A DNA stretch of 64,000 bases from Anaerolineae bacterium (GCA_019637615.1 JAHBVJ010000001.1:310001-374000); one strand, 5' to 3'; shown: positions 34,645 to 44,118, counted from the first letter of the stretch. Notes: generated by a model not told the origin, from the letters alone. Program-made: numbers and translations.

Positions 34645-35060
34645 ATCACACTTTCAAACTAAACCACATTCAAACTTTCATCGCATAATAATTTGGAACT
34701 TATAACTTGACACGATCAATATGTTCGATTAAACTGTTCTTTGTAAGTTGAGCAGTGGGTGACCCTTGCCTACCATCCTAAACTTTCTGCCTCTTCTTCC
34801 TTCAGCGTGTAGTTAGTCGCTCTCTACTGTATGGCTATGATTTAAACGCAAGTTGGATTATCTCTAAACCGACATCACCCTACCTCATCAGGTGGCACCT
34901 CAGTTCCCCCTCGTTGCGAAGCGGAGAGGGGGTCAGGGGGTGAGGTTCTTCTACTTAGCACGCAGCACTTCATTTTCGCCTGATCTTGCCTGTTATCGCC
35001 TGTTATTTGCCTGATCCGGTCGGTTCATAAGGGTTCATTTGAGCGTAAAAATGTGAGTCT

Positions 35061-35093
35061 CCTGTTTTTGCCTGTTATATCAGGCAAAACAGG
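35061..35093. repeat. Strong hairpin built on GCCTG repeats
   Basis: CCTGTTTTTGCCTG (35061-35074) pairs with CAGGCAAAACAGG (35081-35093), 13 bp with one bulged T, loop of 6. It may end the transcript from the promoter near 34707 or be part of a dispersed element. Confidence 0.5.
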
Positions 35094-35216
35094 CAATTGA
35101 TGGTCTACCACCAACGCTAGGAGATACCGCCGTTGCCGCTACTGACGAATCACTCCCTAACCTTGACTGTCTCTACCCGGAGTAATCAGACCGTCCGTTC
35201 GTACGAAAATACCACC

Positions 35217-35262
35217 AATGATCCCGTTCCACGCTCAACACGGGATCATCGGAGGGATCATT
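35217..35262. repeat. Inverted repeat AATGATCCC / GGGATCATT
   Basis: AATGATCCC at 35217-35225, GGGATCAT at 35242-35249 and GGGATCATT at 35254-35262, about 80 bases before the kbl start. Same element as near 1046 and 55190. Confidence 0.5.
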
Positions 35263-35342
35263 TCAGCGCTCACCGCCTCGCCCACCGACTCGCGGTACAA
35301 TCGAGCCATTTACGCTGGCCTACTCAATGCTGTGAGGCGCTC

Positions 35343-36536
35343 ATGACACCCTCTACTGAAGACAAAACCCAATTCCTGACTGACCAACTGAACGAACTGA
35401 AATCCCAAGGGCTATTTAACACGATCCGCACCATCGACAGCCCGATGGACGCGCACATCGTGATCGACGGACGCCGGATGCTCAACTTCTGCGCCAACAA
35501 CTATCTTGGCTTGGCGAACCATCCTCGGCTGAAGGACGCTGCCAAACGCGCCATCGACACCTATGGCATTGGCCCCGGTGCGGTACGCACCATCGCGGGC
35601 ACCATGTCCCTGCACACGCAGCTAGAGCAGCGCCTCGCCGCTTTCAAAGGCGCGGATGCGGTGATCACCATGCAGAGCGGATTCACCGCCAATCTCGCCG
35701 TTATCCCCGCGCTGGTGGGCAAAGAAGATGTCATCTTCTCCGACCGTCTCAACCACGCCAGCATCATCGATGGCTGCCGTCTCAGCCGCGCCACCATCGT
35801 CGCCTACGAGCACAACGACGTGGACGATCTCCGCCGCAAAATCGCGGAGACCACCGACTACCGCCGCCGCCTCATCATCAGCGACGGCGTTTTCAGCATG
35901 GATGGTGATATCGCCCCGCTGCCACAGCTCTACGAAGTGGCGCAGGAGCACAACATCCTCCTCATGGTGGACGACGCGCACGGTGAGGGCGTGCTTGGCA
36001 AAGGCGGACGCGGCATCGTGGATCACTTCGATCTGCACGGCAAAGTCGATGTCGAGGTTGGTACCATGAGCAAAGCCTTCGGGGTCGTCGGCGGTCTGAT
36101 CGCGGGCAAGCAGGTCATCATCGATTGGCTCCGTCAGCGCGCGCGTCCCTTCCTCTTTAGCAGCGCCATGACTGTGCCCGATGTAGCCGCCTGTCTGGAA
36201 GCCGTCGATATGCTCGAAACCAGCGATGAACTGGTCAAACGCCTATGGAGCAATGCCGCGTGGTTCAAGGAACGCATGAAAGCGCTCGGCTACGACATTG
36301 GGCATAGCGAAACGCCGATTGTCCCCGTCATGCTCGGTGAAGCCAGCACCGCGCAGCAGTTCAGCCGCAAGTTGTTCGAAAACGGCATCTTCGCGATGGC
36401 GATCACCTTCCCGACCGTCCCGCAGGGTAAAGCCCGCATCCGTGTGATGAACAGCGCCGCGCACAGCCCGTCAGACTTGGAAGAAGCCCTCGTCGTCTTC
36501 GAAAAGGTCGGCAAAGAACTTCAGGTCATCTCCTGA
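35343..36536 (+). CDS. kbl: Glycine C-acetyltransferase (KBL)
   Basis: 397 residues, the usual length of alpha-oxoamine synthases. It splits 2-amino-3-ketobutyrate with CoA into glycine and acetyl-CoA, the second step of threonine breakdown. Landmarks: [14 protein letters not shown] (about 48-61), [14 protein letters not shown] (82-95), [10 protein letters not shown] (210-219), and the PLP lysine K244 in [12 protein letters not shown]. The start at 35343 follows GAGGCG; the frame extends to 35133 but that part is repeat DNA. The pairing with tdh two genes downstream strongly supports KBL over other family members such as BioF. Confidence 0.93.
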   Translation: MTPSTEDKTQFLTDQLNELKSQGLFNTIRTIDSPMDAHIVIDGRRMLNFCANNYLGLANHPRLKDAAKRAIDTYGIGPGAVRTIAGTMSLHTQLEQRLAAFKGADAVITMQSGFTANLAVIPALVGKEDVIFSDRLNHASIIDGCRLSRATIVAYEHNDVDDLRRKIAETTDYRRRLIISDGVFSMDGDIAPLPQLYEVAQEHNILLMVDDAHGEGVLGKGGRGIVDHFDLHGKVDVEVGTMSKAFGVVGGLIAGKQVIIDWLRQRARPFLFSSAMTVPDVAACLEAVDMLETSDELVKRLWSNAAWFKERMKALGYDIGHSETPIVPVMLGEASTAQQFSRKLFENGIFAMAITFPTVPQGKARIRVMNSAAHSPSDLEEALVVFEKVGKELQVIS

Positions 36537-36551
36537 GTGAAGGATGACGAA

Positions 36552-36734
36552 ATGACTAGAGCTACTCCCTATCAATTACTCTTGATTAACTTGGAACAAT
36601 CCCTTCCTAAAAATGCTCTCGGCTATACATCAAAAGAAAGTGCTTATGAAGGTCTTAAGAGACTATCAGGCGAAGACTTCGGTGATGACGTTGCGGCATG
36701 GAAAAAGTGGTTGAAAGATCATAAGTTGCTATGA
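36552..36734 (+). CDS. 60-residue conserved-looking protein between kbl and tdh
   Basis: Starts at ATG 36552 with AAGGAT 7 bases upstream, 15 bases after kbl, and ends 18 bases before tdh, so it is part of the same transcript. Sequence type: N-terminal helix (YQLLLINLEQSLPKN), then SGEDFGDDVAAWKKWLKDH, a W..WL motif. Similar (D/G)FG.D...W..WL endings occur, to my knowledge, in short domains of HEAT-repeat or cell-wall-linked proteins, but I cannot name a family. No membrane segment or signal peptide. A role as small partner of one of the threonine enzymes is only inference. Confidence 0.68.
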   Translation: MTRATPYQLLLINLEQSLPKNALGYTSKESAYEGLKRLSGEDFGDDVAAWKKWLKDHKLL

Positions 36735-36752
36735 ACCAGAAAAGAGTCATTT

Positions 36753-37772
36753 ATGCGTAAGCGAGTAATTCTCATCACCGGAGCCAATGGCGAAGTCGGG
36801 CAGGGCTTGATCCGTCAGTTAGCGCAAGTACCGGATCGTCTGCCGATCATCGCGCTTGACCTGCGCACGCTCGAACCTGCCCTCCTGCCGATGGTCGAAG
36901 CCAGCATCGCGGGCGACATCCTCGATGCCAACATGCTGGATCGCCTGACCACCGAATACGAGATCGACACCATCTATCATCTAGCCGCCCTGCTCTCCAC
37001 CCATTCGGAGTTCCGTCCGGAAGCCGCCCACCGCGTCAATGTGCAGGGCACCGTCGATATGCTGCACTTAGCCATAGAGCAGGCGCGTTGGCGGGCACAG
37101 TCGGTCAAGTTCATTTTCCCCAGTTCCATCGCGGTCTACGGCCTGCCCGATCTCGCCACCAAGCATCAGGTCGGCGCGGTCACCGAGCAAACCTACCTCG
37201 ATCCGATCACCATGTATGGCTGCAACAAGCTCTACGCCGAGCATCTGGGGCGCTACTACATGTCCCATTATCGCCAGCTTGCCGCCGCGCCGGAAGAACA
37301 CGGCGTCGATTTCCGCTGCGTGCGCTTCCCCGGCATCATCAGTGCCTTGACCATTCCCTCTGGCGGTACCAGCGATTTCGCGCCGGAGATGATCCACGCA
37401 GCTGCCAAAGGGGTGCCTTATGCCTGTTTCGTCCGTCCCGATGCGGTCATTCCCTTCATGACCATGCCGGACGCCATCAAAGCGCTGCTAGGGTTAGCCA
37501 AAGCCGATAAAGCCCGTTTACAACGTGCCGTCTACAACGTCTCGGCTTTCAGCTTGCCCGCTGAGCAGCTTGCGGAACAGGTAGTGAAGTATTTCCCGAA
37601 CGCGGAGATCATCTACGAGCCGAGCGCAGGACGCCAGCGCATCATCGACTCGTGGCCTGCCGATATGGACGACACTGCTGCTCACCATGATTGGGATTGG
37701 GAACCCGATTTTGACGGTGAGCAGGCATTCCGTGATTATCTAGTGCCGACCATTCGCCAGCAGTATGCTTAG
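36753..37772 (+). CDS. tdh: L-threonine 3-dehydrogenase, SDR type
   Basis: 339 residues. Extended SDR fold with GANGEVG (10-16) binding NAD and the catalytic Y155-x3-K159 (YGCNK). The second half carries the pattern typical of SDR-type TDH: RFPGIISALTIPSGGTSDF, later RQRIIDSWPADMDDTAAHHD. It oxidises L-threonine to 2-amino-3-ketobutyrate, the substrate of KBL encoded two genes upstream. This is not the zinc-dependent TDH of E. coli. It converges with an SDR gene 16 bases away. Confidence 0.92.
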   Translation: MRKRVILITGANGEVGQGLIRQLAQVPDRLPIIALDLRTLEPALLPMVEASIAGDILDANMLDRLTTEYEIDTIYHLAALLSTHSEFRPEAAHRVNVQGTVDMLHLAIEQARWRAQSVKFIFPSSIAVYGLPDLATKHQVGAVTEQTYLDPITMYGCNKLYAEHLGRYYMSHYRQLAAAPEEHGVDFRCVRFPGIISALTIPSGGTSDFAPEMIHAAAKGVPYACFVRPDAVIPFMTMPDAIKALLGLAKADKARLQRAVYNVSAFSLPAEQLAEQVVKYFPNAEIIYEPSAGRQRIIDSWPADMDDTAAHHDWDWEPDFDGEQAFRDYLVPTIRQQYA

Positions 37773-37788
37773 TAAGGGCGAGTCGACC

Positions 37789-38559
37789 TTACCACGACGT
37801 ATAGCCACCGTCTACGATCAAGTCGGTGCCGGTGGCGTAGCTTGCCGCGTCAGACGCCAGATACCACACGGCATGGGCGATTTCCGATGGGGTGCCCAGT
37901 CGGTTCATCGGCGTCATCTCCATCCATACGCGCCCCCAATCGCCAGTAGCGAGTCCGCGCTTGGTCATGTCGGTGCCGATGTACCCCGGCGACACAGAGT
38001 TGACGCGCACACCGTACGGTGCCCACTCCGCCGCCAGCGACTTGGTCAGGTGGATCACGCCAGCTTTAGAGGCGTTATACGCGGCTTGCGGCTGTGGCTT
38101 GTTCACGATGGAGCCGGACATCGACGCGATGTTCACGATCGCGCCGCTCTTGCGCTCGATCATGTGCTTGCCAACAGCACGGCATGACCAGAACACGCCA
38201 TTCAAATTCAGGTCGATCACCGATAGCCAGTCCTCGTCGGAGGTACTTTCGGCGGGTGTGTTGCGGGCGATGCCAGCATTGCTCACCAGAATGTCGATTT
38301 TCCCGAATTGTTTGAGCACCTGTTCCACCATCGCGTTCACGCTGGCGGAACTACGGGCGTCGGTAGGCACCGCCAGTGCATCCCGTCCCATCGTGCGCAT
38401 TTCAGCGGCGGCGTCCTCGGCAGTGTCGGGATCAAGCTCCGCGATGGCGATAGTAGCGCCCGCGCCAGCCAGCACCCGTGCGATTTCCCGTCCGATTCCG
38501 CGTCCGCCGCCCGTAACCACGGCGACACGGTTGCTAAGATCGAATAAGTTGGTTGCCAT
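37789..38559 (-). CDS. SDR-family dehydrogenase, probably polyol or sugar
   Basis: 256 residues, classical SDR. Cofactor loop TGGGRGIG (about 16-23), NAG motif (VSNAGIA), catalytic Ser in NIASMSGS, YNASK as the Tyr/Lys pair, and PGYIGTDM after it. NAD preference is suggested by the acidic residue after strand 2 (AELDPD). Last gene of the SorC-controlled polyol operon, so it probably oxidises a polyol or the keto-sugar derivative formed by the zinc dehydrogenase upstream. FabG-like activity cannot be excluded from sequence alone. Confidence 0.87.
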   Translation of the reverse strand: MATNLFDLSNRVAVVTGGGRGIGREIARVLAGAGATIAIAELDPDTAEDAAAEMRTMGRDALAVPTDARSSASVNAMVEQVLKQFGKIDILVSNAGIARNTPAESTSDEDWLSVIDLNLNGVFWSCRAVGKHMIERKSGAIVNIASMSGSIVNKPQPQAAYNASKAGVIHLTKSLAAEWAPYGVRVNSVSPGYIGTDMTKRGLATGDWGRVWMEMTPMNRLGTPSEIAHAVWYLASDAASYATGTDLIVDGGYTSW

Positions 38560-38589
38560 TATGCCAGACCTTTTGCATGGTTAAGTTGT

Positions 38590-38618
38590 GGAAGGCGAGG
38601 CTGACTGCCCCGCCTTCC
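38590..38618 (-). terminator. Intercistronic hairpin between dehydrogenases
   Basis: GGAAGGCGAGG (38590-38600) pairs with CCCCGCCTTCC (38608-38618) with one mismatch, loop of 7, in the gap between zinc dehydrogenase and SDR genes. No U-run. Confidence 0.45.
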
Positions 38619-38646
38619 TGAGTCACGTAGCGGGGAAAAGATGTCG

Positions 38647-39657
38647 TCAGGCCAAACTGAACTGGACTTTCATCCGCTTCGGATCGTGTTCAGCCATTTC
38701 CAGACCCTGCACGAAATCCGCCAGCGGGAGTCGGTGCGAAATCAACGGTTCCACGCGGATCAAGCCGCTGTTGATCATCGCGATGCTCTCTTGGAAGGTG
38801 CGGTTCACGGCGAAGCTGCCGATGATGCTCAGGTCTTTGCGGAACACGTCGTAAGGGATGAACGTCGCGGGTGCGTCCACCGGACACACGCCGAACACCC
38901 ACACTTTGCCGCGTGCCCGTGCGTACTGGAAGCTCTGTTCAAGCACCTTGGGGATGCCTGTCACGTCCACCACGATGTCATAGCCCTTCGGCGCGATAGC
39001 CTTGAGTCGCCGTTCCTGATGCTCATCCGCAAGGACGGCCTCGCTTGCGCCGAGCTGCATCGCCTGTTCGAGTCGCCATGGCACGGTGTCGGTGACCACG
39101 ATATTAGACGCGCCAACGCTGCGCAGCGACTGCACCATCAGGCATCCCATCGGCCCCACGCCGAACACCAACGCCGAGTCACCCGGTTGCACCTGCACGC
39201 GCTTCAGTCCCCACACCACGCACGCCAACGGCTCGACCAGCGCGGCGGCTTCGAACGACAGGTTGCCGATGGGGAATACATTTCCTTCCGGCGCGATCAC
39301 GTAGTGGGCGAACGCACCGCTGCGTGTCACACCAATCGCCGCGAGGTTCTCACACTGGTTCGGTTCGTTGCGTTGGCACGCCGGACAGCGGTTGCACGGG
39401 ATGTTAGGGTCAGCCGTCACGCGGTCACCAACTTTGAAACGGGTGACATTCTCTCCACACCCGATCACCGTGCCGCTGAACTCATGACCGGGAATCAGCG
39501 GATACACAGCCATATACTCGCCACGGAAGATATGGATGTCCGTCCCGCAAATACCGGCGGCGGCGACTTCGATCAACACGTCATCGGGGCCGGGGGTAGG
39601 TTGCTCAGTTTCAATCACGTGCGCCCTGCCCGGCGCTAAAATTTGGGCAGCAAGCAT
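38647..39657 (-). CDS. Zinc-dependent polyol/alcohol dehydrogenase
   Basis: 336 residues, medium-chain dehydrogenase. Catalytic zinc ligands are in GICGTDIH and GHEFSG, the structural zinc site is CNRCPACQRNEPNQC (four Cys), and the Rossmann glycines are in VFGVGPMGC. It resembles sorbitol/xylitol or threonine-like dehydrogenases. It sits between the polyol permease and an SDR gene, so oxidation of the imported polyol is the likely role. The start at 39657 was chosen because the longer frame (to 39741) overlaps the permease's 3' end and adds an unrelated basic stretch. Confidence 0.88.
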   Translation of the reverse strand: MLAAQILAPGRAHVIETEQPTPGPDDVLIEVAAAGICGTDIHIFRGEYMAVYPLIPGHEFSGTVIGCGENVTRFKVGDRVTADPNIPCNRCPACQRNEPNQCENLAAIGVTRSGAFAHYVIAPEGNVFPIGNLSFEAAALVEPLACVVWGLKRVQVQPGDSALVFGVGPMGCLMVQSLRSVGASNIVVTDTVPWRLEQAMQLGASEAVLADEHQERRLKAIAPKGYDIVVDVTGIPKVLEQSFQYARARGKVWVFGVCPVDAPATFIPYDVFRKDLSIIGSFAVNRTFQESIAMINSGLIRVEPLISHRLPLADFVQGLEMAEHDPKRMKVQFSLA

Positions 39658-39686
39658 TTTCGTATGCCTTTCTTGGTGTGCCTCGT

Positions 39687-40517
39687 TTATTTGACTGCGC
39701 CTGCTGTCAGACCGCGCACCAATTGGCGTTGGGCGATCCAACCAGCGATGATGACGGGCGCAACCGTGAGAGTCGCGGCGGCGGACATCTTCGCCCAGAA
39801 CAATCCTTCCGAGGTCTTGAAGGATGCGATGTAAACAGACAGCGGCGCTGCTTTGCTAATGGTAAGGTTGAAAGCTAAGAAGAATTCGTTCCATGAGAAG
39901 ATGAAGCACAGCAGCATGGTTGCCATCAATCCCGGCATCGCCAGCGGCAAAATGATAAATCTGAACTCTTGCAGCAAAGTGGTGCCATCGATACGACTGG
40001 CCTCAATCGTCTCGTAAGGTAAGTCAACGAGGAACGAACGCATCATCCACACGACCAACGGCAAATTCATTGCCGTATAGATCAGGATCAATCCGAGGTG
40101 AGTGTCAAACATGCCAAGTTGCTTGAAGATTACGTACAACGGCACAATCACGCCCACAGGCGGCAGCATCCGCGTACCCATCAGCCACATCAACGTGAAG
40201 TTGCTGCGTGGGCCGGGATAAAATGCCATCGTGTAAGCAGCGGGCATCCCGATGGCGATAGCCGCCAACGTCGAGACGACGGTAATCACCAGAGTGTTGA
40301 AAAGGTGCGCAAAATACGGTGAATTCTCGATGGCATTTGCCCAGTTTTCCAGCGTCGGTTGGAAGATAATCTGCGGTGGCGAGGCAAACGCATCCGCCTC
40401 CGTCTTAAAGGAAGTCATCACCATCCACAGAATCGGGAAAAAGATCAGTAGCGCGATGGCGATAGTCAACACATTCAAGCCAGAACTAACCAGTTTACGA
40501 TTTAGTGCTGCGTTCAT
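39687..40517 (-). CDS. Polyol/sugar ABC permease, MalG-type
   Basis: 276 residues, six helices. The EAA loop YETIEASRIDGTTLLQEFRFIILPLAMPG is clear and the C-terminus is QLVRGLTAGAVK. It resembles SmoG/MtlG permeases for sorbitol and mannitol. The start overlaps the upstream permease stop by four bases (ATGA), showing translational coupling. Downstream are two dehydrogenases. Confidence 0.92.
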   Translation of the reverse strand: MNAALNRKLVSSGLNVLTIAIALLIFFPILWMVMTSFKTEADAFASPPQIIFQPTLENWANAIENSPYFAHLFNTLVITVVSTLAAIAIGMPAAYTMAFYPGPRSNFTLMWLMGTRMLPPVGVIVPLYVIFKQLGMFDTHLGLILIYTAMNLPLVVWMMRSFLVDLPYETIEASRIDGTTLLQEFRFIILPLAMPGLMATMLLCFIFSWNEFFLAFNLTISKAAPLSVYIASFKTSEGLFWAKMSAAATLTVAPVIIAGWIAQRQLVRGLTAGAVK

Positions 40518-41440
40518 GCTGCCGCCTTATCTTGGCTACCACGGATGATGCGGATGAAGAACAGGGTAATGATATTGGCGAGGATCACCGCGATCACGCC
40601 GTAAGCGCTTGCCCGCCCGATGTTCCACCGCGAAAATGCTTCTAGGAAGATGTTGAAGGTCAACGTCGTCGTCTCGATGCCGGGGCCGCCTGTGGTAGTC
40701 ACAAAAATTTCGCCAAAGATATTGAGCACAAATAGGGTTTCCAAAAGGACAGCGATTTCGATGTAGCGGGTGAGGTGTGGCAGCGTAATGTGCAAAAAGA
40801 TGTTGCCAGCGCCAGCGCCATCGATTTGCGCGGCTTCGTACCACTCGTTATCGACGGATTGGAGACCCGCCAGCAGAATCAGCATCATGAACGGCATCCA
40901 CTGCCATGTCACGATGACGATCAGCGACATCATCGGGAAATCGCCCAACCACGAGATGCGTGGCCCGCCCAAAGACACCAGCAAGGTGCTGATCAAGCCA
41001 TAGGCGGGGTTCAACAGCATATTTTTCCACATCACTGCCGATACCGTGGGCATGATCAAAAACGGCGTGATCAGTAATGTGCGTGCGAATCCGCGACCGA
41101 TGAATTGTCGATTCACTAACAGCGCCAGTGCCATGCCGAAAATAAGCGATAAAAGCACGACGCTAATCGAAAAAACTAGTGTATTGCCGAGGATCGCGAG
41201 CACATCCGAGTCTTGAAAAAAGTTCAAATAGTTATTTAGTCCGACAAAACGCGTACGGTCAGGTCGGAGCATGTTCCAGTTAGAAAGGCTGTATACCAGC
41301 GTGAATACGAGAGGCAGTTGAGTCAGGATCACCATGTAGAGGATGGCGGGACGTGAGAGCAAATTTCGGAACTGACTCTTGCTCTTATTCGCTGGCACAG
41401 GCAATGCTTGGGGATGCGTTGCATTGGGTATAGCTGACAT
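40514..41440 (-). CDS. Polyol/sugar ABC permease, MalF-type
   Basis: About 308 residues from ATG 41440. The frame also opens at ATG 41464 or GTG 41491 and no start has a clear ribosome site, so the N-terminus is uncertain; the first 30 residues are hydrophilic either way. Six helices starting with AILYMVILTQLPLVFTLVYS, and the EAA loop NEWYEAAQIDGAGAGNIFLHITLPHL. Resembles SmoF/MtlF. Works with the MalG-type permease encoded next and the binding protein upstream; no ATPase is in the operon. Confidence 0.85.
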   Translation of the reverse strand: MSAIPNATHPQALPVPANKSKSQFRNLLSRPAILYMVILTQLPLVFTLVYSLSNWNMLRPDRTRFVGLNNYLNFFQDSDVLAILGNTLVFSISVVLLSLIFGMALALLVNRQFIGRGFARTLLITPFLIMPTVSAVMWKNMLLNPAYGLISTLLVSLGGPRISWLGDFPMMSLIVIVTWQWMPFMMLILLAGLQSVDNEWYEAAQIDGAGAGNIFLHITLPHLTRYIEIAVLLETLFVLNIFGEIFVTTTGGPGIETTTLTFNIFLEAFSRWNIGRASAYGVIAVILANIITLFFIRIIRGSQDKAAA

Positions 41441-41539
41441 AAGGAGTATCGAAACCGCCCTCATGCTATAATCGGCCTTGGTAGAGTTCACCTCACCCGC
41501 CCATCTTGGCAGAGCAGACGGATAAGGTGAACGAAGCTG

Positions 41540-41633
41540 TTGTCACACTTCCTTTTCCATCAAGCCCGCTGTCGTAAAAGTCTTTTCGAGGGAACAATTA
41601 CGCCCGCAGCTTGGCGGCGGAGGCGTGTGACAA
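41540..41633 (-). repeat. Long-range inverted repeat between binding protein and permease
   Basis: TTGTCACAC (41540-41548) and GTGTGACAA (41625-41633) are perfect 9-bp inverted arms about 76 bases apart; the right arm ends 1 base from the binding-protein stop codon. Corresponds in position to the hairpins after the other three binding-protein genes. Confidence 0.4.
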
Positions 41634-41634
41634 T

Positions 41635-42990
41635 CTATTGAATGTAACCAGCGTCTTTCATCGCCTTGACCGCGATCTCTTGTCCCTTCTTCAGGGCGTC
41701 GTCAACCGACATCTTGCCAGCGATAGCCGCCGAGATTTGCTGCGAAACGTCCGTGCCGATGCCTTGGAATTCTGGGATGCCTACGAACTGCACACCAACA
41801 TACGGCACCTTGTCGCGTGTAGAGTCGGTTGGGTCGGCGGTCTCGATAGACTTCAGTGTAACGGGGGCAAACGCCGCCGCCGCCAGATATTCAGGCAGCT
41901 TGTAGGTGGATTCACGCGTGCCCGGTGGAACCGTGTTCCAGCCATTGGTCTTGCCGACCAGTTGGACGTAATCCTTGCTGGTCGCCCACGTGATGAACTG
42001 CAAGGCTTCGGCCTGATGCGGGCTAGTGCTTGGGATCGCCAGAGACCACGCCCACAGCCAGTGATAGCCCTTCTTGACCGATGCATACGGAGCCATCACG
42101 AAGCCGACATCATCAACGATCTTCGACTGCTTCGGGTCGGTCAGGAAGCCAGCGGCAACCGTCGCGTCCACCCAAATCGCAGCCTGACCCTGCGCAATCG
42201 CCGTCAGCGATTCAGAGAAGCCATTGGCTTCCGCGCCGGGGACGCCGCAGTCATGCAGCAGGTTGACATAGAAGCTGACCGCGTCATGCCATTCCTTGGA
42301 GTCGATCTGGGGTTGCCAGTTCTCATCGAACCACTTGCCGCCGAAGGTATTGATCACGGTGGTCAGCGGAGCCATGACCTCGCCCCAACCGGGCAGGCCA
42401 CGCAGGGCGATGCCGTACTGTTTCTGATCAGGCTTGTGCAGCTTGCAAGCGAACTCACGGATCTGATCCCACGTCGGTTCTTCCGGCATCTCAAGGCCAG
42501 CTTCCTTGAACATCTTCTTGTTGTAGAAGGTCATGCTGGACTCGCCGTAGAAAGGCACAGCGAACAACTTGTCCTCAAACGACAGCGCTTGGCGCATTGG
42601 CTTGAGCAGGTCTTCCTTGTCGTAGTTGGCTTGAACGTTGTTGGGATTCGCTGTCATCAGTTCGTCAACGGACTTGATCCAGCCGTTCTTCGCCCAGATC
42701 GGCACTTCATACGTGCCCACGGTTACCACGTCGAACGAACCAGTGCCGGACGCCACATCAGTGGTGACGCGGGCGCGTAGTTCGTTTTCTGGCAGCACCA
42801 CCCAATTCAGCTTGATATTGGGATATGCCGCTTGGAATTGGTCGGTCAATCCTTGCATGATCTTCATATCAGGGTTATTGACCGTGATGATCGTGATCTC
42901 AGTCGGTGATTGGGCGCGTGCGGGTAGCATCATACTTAGCGTAGCGACGATGACCGCAAGGGTCACTAATAAGCTCAATTTCTTTTTCAT
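41635..42990 (-). CDS. Polyol/sugar-binding protein (SmoE/MtlE-like)
   Basis: 451 residues, family 1 binding protein. Signal peptide at about 1-26 (MKKKLSLLVTLAVIVATLSM), no lipobox Cys; then TEITIITVNNPDMKIMQGLTDQF. The segment NGWIKSVDEL and the later GKTNGWNTVPPGTRESTY resemble sorbitol/mannitol-binding proteins. GGGAG lies 6 bases before the ATG. First structural gene after sorC; with two permeases and two dehydrogenases it forms a polyol uptake and oxidation operon. The precise polyol cannot be told from sequence. Confidence 0.9.
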   Translation of the reverse strand: MKKKLSLLVTLAVIVATLSMMLPARAQSPTEITIITVNNPDMKIMQGLTDQFQAAYPNIKLNWVVLPENELRARVTTDVASGTGSFDVVTVGTYEVPIWAKNGWIKSVDELMTANPNNVQANYDKEDLLKPMRQALSFEDKLFAVPFYGESSMTFYNKKMFKEAGLEMPEEPTWDQIREFACKLHKPDQKQYGIALRGLPGWGEVMAPLTTVINTFGGKWFDENWQPQIDSKEWHDAVSFYVNLLHDCGVPGAEANGFSESLTAIAQGQAAIWVDATVAAGFLTDPKQSKIVDDVGFVMAPYASVKKGYHWLWAWSLAIPSTSPHQAEALQFITWATSKDYVQLVGKTNGWNTVPPGTRESTYKLPEYLAAAAFAPVTLKSIETADPTDSTRDKVPYVGVQFVGIPEFQGIGTDVSQQISAAIAGKMSVDDALKKGQEIAVKAMKDAGYIQ

Positions 42991-43135
42991 TTTTACTCCC
43001 GGTTATGTGTAATTAATTTCAAGACGGTCAGCCATGTGGCTCATGTTCTGCGATAGCCATCACCCCCTTTGATCGTTATGTAGTGAAAATGCCTCCGATA
43101 AAACGGCTTAATAAAAGTGCCGGATTATCATTTCC

Positions 43136-44092
43136 TTAGTGTGACTGTCGTTTACGTTCCAGCAATTTGCTCGCCGTAGCGTGATCAGTCACCAAGACGT
43201 TGCAATATTTGCCTTGCAACGCGCCCCATATCGCGTCAAGTTTTTGCAGACCGCCTGCAGCGGCAATGGCTAACTCCTTGGCGCGTAAGTTATATAAGTC
43301 AAGGGCAATCGTGCGGGCACTAATCTCAGGTGAGCACAAATTGCCATCGATGTCGTAAGCGTGACCGCAGATTTCGCCAACACCACCTTGTGCCTGTATC
43401 GATTGCAGTAGTCCATGATCGACATAGCCGTGCTTATACAGCGATCCCTGTGGAGAAATATTGCCGATCCCGAAGATGGCGATGTTGGCCTGATGCGCAA
43501 GATGGAGCACGTCAGCAATCGTTGAATCGCTGAGTAAACTGGTTTTGATGTCCGCACGGTCAACGAAGGAAGGCGCGGGCAGCGTCACTAACTTTGCACC
43601 GAAGGCTTGCGCCACCAACCGCACGACACTTTCCGCATCGGTATGGAGCGGTGAGCTAGGGCGTGTACCATCCAGCGCTACTACCGTGAGATTCTGGAGG
43701 CGGGCGGGCTTGAGATGCATCGCGAATGTACGGAGCGTAGTGCTGCCCGATACCAGACCCAAGATGTCACCGCTCTTTAGCCGACGATGGATGAATTCGG
43801 CAGCAGCAGCACCGATAGCGTCTCGGATCGCATCATCAGTGTCGGCAGGCGGGGCAACGACAACAGCCTCAGAAAGCTGAAAGGCTTCCTCTAGCGCTAA
43901 TTCAAGTTCGGCTGAGTACGACAACGGGGACAAAATCTCGATACGCACGATTCCCAGATCATGAGCGCGTTGCAATAGCCTTCCAGCCATTTGTCGGGAA
44001 ATGCCCAACCGCTGCGCAATCTCATGTTGAGAAAGGTGGCTCTTGTAATAAAGTGTGGCGACTTTCACCAGTAACCGCGTATCGTCACTCAA
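43136..44092 (-). CDS. SorC-family transcriptional regulator
   Basis: 318 residues. The N-terminal HTH is at about 17-40 (HLSQHEIAQRLGISRQMAGRLLQRA), followed by a sugar-phosphate-binding domain of the SorC/DeoR type (GLVSGSTTLRTFAMHL, ALDGTRPSSPLHTDAESVV). Such regulators respond to phosphorylated sugars or polyols. It is upstream of, and co-directional with, the polyol importer and dehydrogenase genes, so control of that operon is very likely. A 29-bp palindrome 27 bases before its start is a good candidate operator, implying autoregulation. Confidence 0.92.
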   Translation of the reverse strand: MSDDTRLLVKVATLYYKSHLSQHEIAQRLGISRQMAGRLLQRAHDLGIVRIEILSPLSYSAELELALEEAFQLSEAVVVAPPADTDDAIRDAIGAAAAEFIHRRLKSGDILGLVSGSTTLRTFAMHLKPARLQNLTVVALDGTRPSSPLHTDAESVVRLVAQAFGAKLVTLPAPSFVDRADIKTSLLSDSTIADVLHLAHQANIAIFGIGNISPQGSLYKHGYVDHGLLQSIQAQGGVGEICGHAYDIDGNLCSPEISARTIALDLYNLRAKELAIAAAGGLQKLDAIWGALQGKYCNVLVTDHATASKLLERKRQSH

Positions 44093-44118
44093 GATAAGTT
44101 CTCTATATTAAATTCATG

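Larger units (their letters stand above)
34645..35342. other. Repeat-rich intergenic stretch before kbl
   Basis: About 700 bases without a gene. It contains a possible plus-strand promoter (TTGACA 34707-34712, TAAACT 34730-34735), a CCCCCTC/GAGGGGG inverted repeat around 34905-34935, an AGCACT-type element (34952-34970), three copies of GCCTGTTAT (34988-34996, 34998-35006, 35070-35078), a strong hairpin at 35061-35093 and an AATGATCCC element (35217-35262). The open frame upstream of the kbl start has no protein-like features. Confidence 0.6.

Noticed and set aside
41611-42780. 389-codon open frame opposite the polyol-binding protein gene
   Set aside because: The minus-strand product is a clear binding protein with signal peptide; the plus frame is its shadow.
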